Shown: one piece after another, positions 6,218 through 11,616 of the stretch
How positions within the stretch are numbered: position 1 is the first letter of the stretch
Layout: the number at the start of each line of letters is the position of its first letter
Notes under the pieces: model-generated
What the model was told of the DNA's origin: nothing
The model's database searches: none
What the model saw: the letters and a program-made list of their open reading frames with translations, nothing else
Program-made: the position numbers and the translations under genes
Assembly (NCBI GenBank): GCA_947464365.1
Contig: CANHWS010000090.1
Span: 1-11,616 of the forward strand
Source: Cytophagaceae bacterium
GTDB taxonomy: Bacteria; Bacteroidota; Bacteroidia; Cytophagales; Flexibacteraceae
Length of the DNA: 11,616 nt
Reading direction: 5' to 3'

Positions 6218-6910
6218 TTAATAAGTAGCCAACTTGGCTTTTTTGTCCTCGACAATCTTGCGCAAACGCTGGATGTCGTCAAAGGTGGCAGACTGATTGA
6301 TGCGGTTCTGGACACTATCCGCCTTTAGTTTGTACAGCTCGGCCTCGTTTTCTTTCATTTGCCTGATGAGGCGATTACGTTCGTTGGCATTGCGCTCAAT
6401 CTGCCGTTTTATGGATTGGGCTTCGTCTTGAGCCGACTCGTTCTGCCGCACTGCTCCATCAACAGCCTTGTCAGCCTCTGTGATCTGCGCATTGAGGTCA
6501 TCCCGATAGGACTGCTGGGCAAAGTCATAAAGATATTTTCGGAGCTCTTCCCAGGCATTATGTGCGGCATCAACCACTTCGGTGCCAAGGTCGACTGCCA
6601 AGAATACCCTTGTCCCTTTCGGACCCTGATCTGTACGCCCAAAGGCTGTGGCACCCATAGCCCCTGCGATTCCGGGCAAAACAGCTGGTCGTACAGTGAT
6701 GCTACCTGTTTTGCTTACATCAGCACGGCCTGCCTCCTTTAGCTTTTTGATCCAGGCCTTGTCAACTACCTTTTTGTCTAGCTCAACAAGCACACTCAGC
6801 CCCTTGCGACGGATACCATCTAGCTCGGCTTCGTCTGGGCCAACGGTAACCGTCTGGGCGAGCGAGACCAAGGCTAAAAGCGACAAGAAAGTGCTCAGGA
6901 TGTATTTCAT
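6218..6910 (-). CDS. Secreted coiled-coil protein of unknown function
   Basis: I do not recognise a named domain. The 230-residue protein starts with a clear signal peptide, MKYILSTFLSLLALVSLAQ, probably cut near residue 19 or 20 (A/Q). A globular part follows (about 25-130), with GLSVLVELDKKVVDKAWIKKL and VFLAVDLGTEVV, then a long charged coiled-coil (about 133-228) rich in Glu, Lys, Asn and Gln. From memory this layout (a short 'sequence-binding' strand region, VDKxW, a DLG strand and a coiled-coil tail) recurs in uncharacterised Bacteroidota exported proteins. It should be periplasmic or cell-surface. There is no lipobox and no C-terminal secretion domain. It is a single gene, divergent from the glycosyltransferase gene by about 220 bases. 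Confidence 0.72.
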   Translation of the reverse strand: MKYILSTFLSLLALVSLAQTVTVGPDEAELDGIRRKGLSVLVELDKKVVDKAWIKKLKEAGRADVSKTGSITVRPAVLPGIAGAMGATAFGRTDQGPKGTRVFLAVDLGTEVVDAAHNAWEELRKYLYDFAQQSYRDDLNAQITEADKAVDGAVRQNESAQDEAQSIKRQIERNANERNRLIRQMKENEAELYKLKADSVQNRINQSATFDDIQRLRKIVEDKKAKLATY

Positions 6911-6973
6911 GGTTTGTAGGGATCAGCTCAGTGCAAAACAATCAGACCGTTAACCTTGCTAGGTGATTTGGTA

Positions 6974-6981
6974 CAAAACTA
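6974..6981 (-). promoter_or_regulatory. -7 element for the coiled-coil gene
   Basis: TAGTTTTG on the minus strand is a full match to TAnnTTTG, about 64 bases upstream of the ATG at 6910. I see no good -33 TTTG at the expected distance. Confidence 0.4.
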
Positions 6982-7131
6982 CCGTCATATAAGCAGAAAG
7001 CGATATGGGCCAATATAATATGCTGTCACGAGGGTAAAATTTAGCATCCTGCCAGGCCTAGGCTTTACGTATTTGGACGATTAGGCCTTAGTATTGCGAT
7101 CCTGAATAAAATAAATCGCCTTGCTGACCAT

Positions 7132-8307
7132 ATGAATGTAATCCACCTATCCTGCTGGTATCCGCAGCCTGACAAGCCAAACTATGGTCTGTACATACGG
7201 CAGCAGGTACAGGCTTTGACCGAACTGGCAAAGATAGATGGTAGCAAACACGTTTTAGCAGCTGTGGTTGTAGGGCCTGGCAAGGCAAGTTTTCAGAGCT
7301 CGCTGCGCTACCTTGACCCTGACAGCGATGGCGTACGTGGTGCCATTGTCGAGATCCGGACTCGGTTCTGGAAGATGCTTTATAACAATCCGCCATTCCT
7401 GCTCCAGCAGTTCCGACAGCTATATAGACACGTAGCAGACGGCCTCAATCCAGACCTGATACATGCTCATATTAGCTACCCATGTGGTGTGGTAGCACGC
7501 CAGCTGGCTAGGCAGCTCAAGCTACCCTATATCATCAGCGACCATTGGCTGGCCCTCAAACGACACCTACAGGTCCACCCGCTAAGGCACATGACCTACA
7601 AAGCAATGATGGGTGCGCAAGCCATCATTGTCCCGACGACCTTCATGAAACAGGAGTTAGCCAAGGCCTCTGTCAAACACCAATTACCTAAACTCGTTGT
7701 AGTCCCGCCCACCGTGGATACCTCGGTCTATCACTATAAACCCAAAACACAACACAACCAACTCCATTTAGTCGCTTTGGCTCCATTGCTAAAGTCTAAA
7801 CGATTGGAACTTTTGATAGATGCCGTTGCCGAGCTCGAAGCCCAAAACATCCCTTGCAGGCTAACGGTCATCGGTACGGGGTCGCACCAGTCCAATCTCG
7901 AGGGACGATCATTTGATCATCATGCACCCGTTCGGTTTGTCGGCCGGCAAACCCGCAAACAGATCGCCACCCACCTACTAGATGCTGACGCGGTCCTTAT
8001 GGCAAGTAGCTACGAAACTTACGGACCCTATCTGGCAGAGGCACTATCTACCGGAACCCCAGTTTTAGCTACCAATCTGCCTATTTGGCAAGACATAATT
8101 GCTCCCGGTTTCGGCGAACTAGTCGAGCCCACAGTTGCAGACTGGGTTGTTAAAATAAAGGGATTGCTTAGCATGCAATATCAGCACGAGACGATAGCGC
8201 AGTTTGCTGCCATACGGTATTCGCCCACTTCTGTAGCACAATTGTTAGCAGCTGCCCAAGAAAGCGCAGTGCAGAATTTTGATCAGGATACAACCCACAA
8301 ATCCTAG
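7132..8307 (+). CDS. Glycosyltransferase family 4 (GT-B fold)
   Basis: A 391-residue retaining glycosyltransferase that transfers a sugar from a nucleotide donor; acceptor and donor are unknown. The N-terminal Rossmann half has HLSCWYPQPDKPNYGLYIRQQ (5-25), typical of Bacteroidota GT4 enzymes, and HAHISYPCG (111-119). SDHW (136-139) is near the acceptor cleft. The C-terminal half has the donor-site basic region LLKSKRLELLIDA (219-231), the VIGTG turn (246-250) and the E-x7-E motif with Glu295 and Glu303 in ETYGPYLAE. No transmembrane segment is seen, so it would act at the cytoplasmic face, probably in envelope polysaccharide or glycolipid synthesis. It stands alone, without other polysaccharide genes. 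A weak -7-like TAGTATTGC lies at 7089-7097. Confidence 0.92.
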   Translation: MNVIHLSCWYPQPDKPNYGLYIRQQVQALTELAKIDGSKHVLAAVVVGPGKASFQSSLRYLDPDSDGVRGAIVEIRTRFWKMLYNNPPFLLQQFRQLYRHVADGLNPDLIHAHISYPCGVVARQLARQLKLPYIISDHWLALKRHLQVHPLRHMTYKAMMGAQAIIVPTTFMKQELAKASVKHQLPKLVVVPPTVDTSVYHYKPKTQHNQLHLVALAPLLKSKRLELLIDAVAELEAQNIPCRLTVIGTGSHQSNLEGRSFDHHAPVRFVGRQTRKQIATHLLDADAVLMASSYETYGPYLAEALSTGTPVLATNLPIWQDIIAPGFGELVEPTVADWVVKIKGLLSMQYQHETIAQFAAIRYSPTSVAQLLAAAQESAVQNFDQDTTHKS

Positions 8308-8312
8308 TTTGG

Positions 8313-8345
8313 AGATTGGCAGGCCATATAATCTTGCCTTGATCT
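8313..8345. terminator. Hairpin between convergent glycosyltransferase and tonB genes
   Basis: AGAT (8313-8316) with ATCT (8342-8345) and GGCAGG (8318-8323) with CTTGCC (8333-8338) form a stem with a small internal loop and one G-T pair. It nearly fills the 44-base gap between the stops. There is no T-run, so it is a weak terminator candidate for both genes. Confidence 0.4.
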
Positions 8346-8351
8346 CAGTAC

Positions 8352-9173
8352 CTAATCCCCTTTCAGCACGAACGTTATCCGCCCAGTTGAGGTTTCTGCA
8401 GGGTTTTGGTTGTCACGTGTTTTGCTGAAAGTGAGCTTTTCGACCGCCTTTTTGTATTTTTCTACAATAGATGGATCTACTGTCCGCTCAAGGGTTTTGA
8501 TCCCGACGATTTCACCTGCCTCATCCACTTTGACCTCGAATACAATTTTGCCAGTGGCCTCGCTTTTGTCGTCTGGTGTTGGTGGCTCATCCCATTTCCA
8601 ACCTGTCATCTGGAGCGAGCTACCACCTCGTTTGCCGTAGTTGAGCGCATCAGGATTGCCATTAGGGTCGCCTTGGTTGCCAACAGCGCCTTTAACATTG
8701 CCATCATTGGCACCCCCTCCCCCACTGGACTTGGCACCTGAGCCCGTTCCACTTTCGCGGGTTTCGTTTGGCTTAGCAGTCGGGTTGGGATTCGTGACCT
8801 TCGGAGTTGGCTTTTCAGTTTTAGCAGTTGTTTTTTCAGGCAGCTCTACAGGGCTTTCCTCAGTGGTGGTGTTGATGTTTTCCGGTGCATCCTCTGCTGT
8901 GGTGGAGGAATTATTGGGGGCAGGGTCAGGATTAGATTGCAAACCTTGATCAGCAACAGTACCAGCTGTTTCGGTTGTCGAAACATTACCGTATCCAGCC
9001 TCATCAAACCCAAAGTTGACTTCTAAGCCTAAGTCCTCCCAAGGTGGATTAGGTGGGCTCAGCTTGATGAAGAAAAACAACATCAGCAACAAGGCAGCAT
9101 GGATGGCACCTGCCACCAAAATACCTGTGGCTTTGTCGCGTTGCTGGGCTTGATCAGGATTGGTGGTGGTCAC
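8352..9173 (-). CDS. TonB-family energy transducer
   Basis: A 273-residue TonB-like protein that would couple the inner-membrane proton gradient to outer-membrane TonB-dependent transporters. It has a short cytoplasmic start, one membrane helix (about 17-37) containing a His (H25) in the position expected for the conserved TonB helix His, a periplasmic linker rich in Thr, Pro, Glu and Asn (about 60-140) followed by a Gly/Ser/Asn-rich part (141-185), and a C-terminal domain (about 205-273) with GKIVFEVKVDEAGEIVGI and AVEKLTF. The start is GTG 9173: an in-frame stop lies 18 bases upstream and the next Met is inside the helix. No exbB or exbD is in the window, although Bacteroidota often place them together. 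Paralogues with other tasks are possible, so no gene symbol is given. Confidence 0.87.
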   Translation of the reverse strand: MTTTNPDQAQQRDKATGILVAGAIHAALLLMLFFFIKLSPPNPPWEDLGLEVNFGFDEAGYGNVSTTETAGTVADQGLQSNPDPAPNNSSTTAEDAPENINTTTEESPVELPEKTTAKTEKPTPKVTNPNPTAKPNETRESGTGSGAKSSGGGGANDGNVKGAVGNQGDPNGNPDALNYGKRGGSSLQMTGWKWDEPPTPDDKSEATGKIVFEVKVDEAGEIVGIKTLERTVDPSIVEKYKKAVEKLTFSKTRDNQNPAETSTGRITFVLKGD

Positions 9174-9206
9174 GTTTCGACAGGGATAAAGTCAATGAGG
9201 CGGTTG

Positions 9207-9219
9207 TGGTCTCAGACCA
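9207..9219. promoter_or_regulatory. 13-base palindrome upstream of the tonB-like gene
   Basis: TGGTCT (9207-9212), one central C, and AGACCA (9214-9219) form a perfect palindrome 34-46 bases upstream of GTG 9173 and about 32 bases downstream of the -7 box. This position, just after the transcription start, suits a repressor operator. Half of it is shared with other genes in the window (see findings). Confidence 0.4.
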
Positions 9220-9250
9220 AATATCTAGCCAATTAACGCAAAAAATGCGG

Positions 9251-9283
9251 CAAATGTATGGCCACCATCACCTAGCCCATCAA
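9251..9283 (-). promoter_or_regulatory. tonB-like gene promoter, partly inside crcB
   Basis: On the minus strand TTG (9281-9283) is followed after 22 bases by TACATTTG (9251-9258), a full match to TAnnTTTG. The -33 lies in the last codons of crcB, so the tonB-like gene can be transcribed on its own despite following crcB on the same strand. Confidence 0.48.
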
Positions 9284-9724
9284 TTGAGGCCCAAAGAGCT
9301 GCCCCAGCCGAGTGCCAAGCCAGATGCTAAGGATGCCAAGGACCAATGTTACAAGCAAGTAGCCAAGGTTGAACGGCCCAATTTGGCCAAACATAGATGG
9401 AGCCATTTGCGTAGTCAACTGCTGACTTTGTGGCATCGCCACCTCTAACATTAGGGTGCTAAAGGTGCTGAGCCCTCCACAAAAGCCTGTAGCTAATAGG
9501 GGCCAACACAGGTATAGTTTTGCAGCATTCTGATGCTGGGCAACAACGGATGGAGCCAAACCCAAACCGACCAAAAAACCAAGTACTAGGCAGGCAATAA
9601 CATTGGCCAAAAGTGTCCCCCCAAAATAGGCAGCTCCCCCTAGCTGATTGAGCCAAGCACCCAGATAGTAGCGAAGGACAGAACCCACACCGCCACCAAG
9701 CAACACCATCAATAGCTGTTTCAT
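9272..9724 (-). CDS. crcB: Fluoride ion channel/exporter FluC (CrcB)
   Basis: FluC dimers are inner-membrane channels that let fluoride leave the cell. The 150-residue protein has four hydrophobic segments and the family motifs GGGVGSVLRYY (10-20) with Arg18, GTLLAN (36-41) with Asn41, and TGFCGGLSTFSTL (79-91) at the break in the third helix, the sodium and fluoride site. It is longer than the usual 125 or so residues because of loops at about 57-72 and 97-115. Phe88 is the first Phe-box residue; the second, three residues on, is Leu91 instead of Phe. The gene begins 14 bases after the stop of the upstream exported-protein gene, so the two are probably one transcript. No fluoride riboswitch is visible upstream of either. 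Confidence 0.95.
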   Translation of the reverse strand: MKQLLMVLLGGGVGSVLRYYLGAWLNQLGGAAYFGGTLLANVIACLVLGFLVGLGLAPSVVAQHQNAAKLYLCWPLLATGFCGGLSTFSTLMLEVAMPQSQQLTTQMAPSMFGQIGPFNLGYLLVTLVLGILSIWLGTRLGQLFGPQLMG

Positions 9725-9738
9725 TGACTTTGCCTTAC

Positions 9739-10428
9739 CTAAAAGTGATAAACCATACCTATCCCACTTGGGGCAGGCGAAAAATAAGGTTTCAGTTTGT
9801 TTTGCTCCCCTGTCGTGTGCAGGTACAAAAACCCATCAAAAATGCCCAACCCAATGGACTGGTACAGGATGGCATAGCCCAATTGGTTTATCTGGTCATC
9901 GTTCACAGATTTGTTGCCCCTAGGACCATAAGTGGCCAAAGCCCCTCCTAAACCTGCGCATATCGCATCGGACATCAACGCAATGCCAAATGCCCGACTA
10001 TGTGCTCGATAAACCTCTGCTAACGCTGCAGCACGAACGGAGTCTGGTAGATAAACATCTCGTTGGCGCTCCAATGCCTTGACTAATTTATTGGTTCGGT
10101 AGAGACCAATGAGGCCAACCCCAAGGTTGACTGCCCCCCATGTGAGACTCATTTGGCCAAAAGCACCTCGTTCGTATTTAGAGGTCGACGATTGAGTCAA
10201 AATATAGACTGAACCAACTGACGTAGCCAAACCCCAGCCGGACAAAACGTACATGCCAGTTTTGACATCAGACAAATAGGCTTGGTGCTGCCGATAATAT
10301 GGTGGAAGGCGTGGCTCACCCTGCACCATTTGTTGTGCCTGACCATGGCTACTGTCTGGCACCAGCAGGATGAATGAACAGAGAAATCCCTGAAAGCAAC
10401 TACGGAGCCCAAAAATCTTAAACCACAT
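9739..10428 (-). CDS. Exported/membrane protein of unknown function
   Basis: A 229-residue protein with an N-terminal signal or anchor (about 8-24, FQGFLCSFILLV) and then about four hydrophobic segments: GMYVLSGWGLATSVGSVYIL (58-77), LTWGAVNLGVGLIGLY (94-109), IALMSDAICAGLGGALATYG (about 148-167) and YAILYQSIGLGIFDGFLYL (about 184-202). GMYVLSGWGLAT followed by FGQMSLTWGAVNLGVGLIGL resembles uncharacterised Bacteroidota proteins (perhaps the DUF6992 group; from memory, not checked). A charged helix, KLVKALERQRDVYLPDSVRAA, lies between the pairs of segments. It precedes crcB by 14 bases. A link to fluoride is possible from position only. Predicted location is the inner membrane. Confidence 0.75.
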   Translation of the reverse strand: MWFKIFGLRSCFQGFLCSFILLVPDSSHGQAQQMVQGEPRLPPYYRQHQAYLSDVKTGMYVLSGWGLATSVGSVYILTQSSTSKYERGAFGQMSLTWGAVNLGVGLIGLYRTNKLVKALERQRDVYLPDSVRAAALAEVYRAHSRAFGIALMSDAICAGLGGALATYGPRGNKSVNDDQINQLGYAILYQSIGLGIFDGFLYLHTTGEQNKLKPYFSPAPSGIGMVYHF

Positions 10429-10501
10429 AGGATCAAATAGCTTGCTTGATGGAAGATTCGTAACCCGGCGTCAGACCAATTATTAAGTATTTGGAGTAAT
10501 G

Positions 10502-10509
10502 ACAACCTA
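10502..10509 (-). promoter_or_regulatory. Possible -7 element for the exported-protein gene and crcB
   Basis: TAGGTTGT on the minus strand, about 74 bases upstream of ATG 10428, resembles the TAnnTTG-type boxes in front of anmK, rplU and the SDR gene. No good -33 is visible. Its distance to the GGTCTGA motif downstream is nearly the same as in the coiled-coil gene. Confidence 0.22.
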
Positions 10510-10544
10510 GCAGAAAGGAAATCCGAAACCCAGAATAAACTTAC

Positions 10545-11616
10545 CTACTTCGTCTTAGCAGCCGCTAGCCATGCCTCACCAAGCGAAGCCACTTGTGGGC
10601 TCACATCCTTAGCCTTACTGATTTTGTAGGCCACATTCGGGTTACGGGCCAAGGTGATCTCTAGATTCATCATCTGGCCACCCCGTGCCACTAAAACCGA
10701 GACCTTATCTTGTGGTTTAAAGAGTTTCAGGATCTCAGCCCAATCACTCGTTAATCGGTAGCCATTAAGTGCAACAACCTCGTCATTGATATTGAGGCCA
10801 TCATGCCAAGCAGGGCTATCCCGTACGATGTTGCTAACCACTAATTGCCCATTCTGGCTCTTGAGCGCTGCACCAAGCCAAGCATCTTTTTTGCTGGCAT
10901 TCTGATCCTTGACCTCCAGACCAACTGATTGTAAGGCCGCCTTCAGGTCCAACTTGGCAGTACCTCTAATGGTCATATCAAAGAAATCATCCAGCTTGAT
11001 GCCTGCTACTTTGCTTGCCATCTGCTCAAATTCAGCTTCGGTATAGCCACGCTGAGCCTTTTTGTAGTAGGTGTCATAAAGGCCCCGCATCAAATCATCC
11101 AAGGTTTTTTTACCCCCTGTGACCACCCTGATCTTTAAGTCAAGTAGGAGGCCAACGCAGGCACCTTTTGTGTAGTAGCCTACGGTGCTGTTGTTGCTAT
11201 TTTCGTTCGGGCGGTAGTATTTGATCCAAGCATCGAAGCTACTTTCGGCCAACGACTGAACCTTGGCACCTGGCGTATTCTCGACAGAGCCAAACACACT
11301 AGCCACCACATCTAGATACCGATCCTGAGGCATCAAGCCTGCCCGCATCAAGATATAATCATCATAATAGCTCGTGATACCCTCCACAACCCAAAGCGAG
11401 GTAGTGTAGTTCTCCTCATCGTAGTCAAATGGCCCTAGGGCTACAGGCCGAATGCGTTTCACATTCCAAAGGTGGAAATACTCATGGGCAACTAGGGCCA
11501 GAAATCCGCTATATGTACGCTCGTCCTGGTAGCCAAACGGATTGGCTTGTAAGGAGGCACTGTATTTATGCTCTAGACCGCCGCCACCGTTCGGGACGTT
11601 ATGGATAATGAAGGTA
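10545..11616 (-). CDS. M61 family metallopeptidase with PDZ domain (partial, N-terminus outside window)
   Basis: Peptidase family M61 (glycyl aminopeptidase-like) zinc enzymes are exported or envelope-associated in Bacteroidota. The frame is open to the window edge, so the N-terminal beta domain and start are missing; a GTG at 11462 is internal, because the zinc motif lies upstream of it. Of the 356 codons visible, GGGGLEHKYS (10-19) and the zinc site HEYFHLWNVKR (44-54, bases 11486-11454) come first, then the third ligand Glu78 in WVVEGITSYY, the conserved YYTKGACVGLLLDLKIR about residue 148 onward, and a PDZ domain (about 246-326) with GLNINDEVVALNG. The C-terminus ends EAWLAAAKTK. It is separated from the next minus gene by 116 bases and no obvious terminator. 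Confidence 0.95.
   Translation of the reverse strand, partial: TFIIHNVPNGGGGLEHKYSASLQANPFGYQDERTYSGFLALVAHEYFHLWNVKRIRPVALGPFDYDEENYTTSLWVVEGITSYYDDYILMRAGLMPQDRYLDVVASVFGSVENTPGAKVQSLAESSFDAWIKYYRPNENSNNSTVGYYTKGACVGLLLDLKIRVVTGGKKTLDDLMRGLYDTYYKKAQRGYTEAEFEQMASKVAGIKLDDFFDMTIRGTAKLDLKAALQSVGLEVKDQNASKKDAWLGAALKSQNGQLVVSNIVRDSPAWHDGLNINDEVVALNGYRLTSDWAEILKLFKPQDKVSVLVARGGQMMNLEITLARNPNVAYKISKAKDVSPQVASLGEAWLAAAKTK

Noticed and set aside
7067..7097. Promoter for the glycosyltransferase gene (TTTA, 21 bases, TAGTATTGC)
   Set aside because: The -33 lacks the final G and the -7 has three bases between TA and TTGC, so the match is too loose to list.
8641..8949. Open plus-strand frames opposite the tonB-like linker
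   Set aside because: They are mirror images of the low-complexity Thr/Pro/Gly linker and have no promoter or family resemblance.
10429..10544. Fluoride riboswitch before the crcB operon
   Set aside because: I could not find the conserved riboswitch sequence or its pseudoknot arms in this gap or in the 14 bases before crcB.
1..11616. Over- or under-representation of CTAG
   Set aside because: I counted about 50 sites by eye, close to what base composition alone predicts, so it is not depleted as in enterobacteria but also not remarkable.
1..11616. Mobile element, prophage, CRISPR array, toxin-antitoxin or defence system
   Set aside because: No transposase, integrase, terminal repeats, spaced repeats or small paired genes were seen; gene content is housekeeping and envelope.

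Overview
This window looks like ordinary chromosomal DNA of a free-living Bacteroidota bacterium, perhaps from the Saprospirales/Cytophagales side; the rank below phylum is a guess. Four things point there. Most start codons lack a Shine-Dalgarno sequence. Several genes have TTTG/TTG...TAnnTTTG promoters, the Bacteroidota sigma pattern. The L21 and L27 proteins have typical Bacteroidota sequences. There is also an M61 peptidase with a PDZ domain, a TonB-like energy transducer and several lineage-type exported proteins. I saw no transposase, integrase, phage gene, CRISPR array, tRNA or rRNA.

Layout, left to right. The edge holds the probable last codons of a membrane protein (+), followed by a hairpin and T-run. 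Next come anmK (+, recycling of anhydro-MurNAc) and, convergent with it, guaD (-, guanine deaminase) and an uncharacterised lipoprotein (-). After a gap of about 470 bases comes a short-chain dehydrogenase (+), which shares a bidirectional terminator with the convergent hldD (-, heptose epimerase for LPS). Divergent from hldD are rplU-rpmA (+, ribosomal proteins L21 and L27), ending in a clear terminator. Then follow a secreted coiled-coil protein (-), a GT4 glycosyltransferase (+), and a run on the minus strand: M61 peptidase (cut by the right edge), a small exported/membrane protein, the fluoride channel crcB/fluC, and a TonB-family protein.

Functionally most of the genes serve the cell envelope: wall recycling, LPS inner-core precursor, a glycosyltransferase, outer-membrane energisation and exported proteins. 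They sit beside housekeeping genes for ribosome and purine salvage. The genes are mostly single transcription units separated by convergent hairpins; only rplU-rpmA and the DUF-like gene plus crcB look like tight operons.

I found no convincing new multi-gene system. The points most worth a second look are a 7-9 base motif (TTGGTCTGA) repeated 32-43 bases upstream of three minus-strand exported-protein genes, part of a 13-base palindrome in front of tonB; a fluoride channel with Leu at the second Phe-box position; a bulged hairpin in the rplU leader; and three uncharacterised exported proteins.
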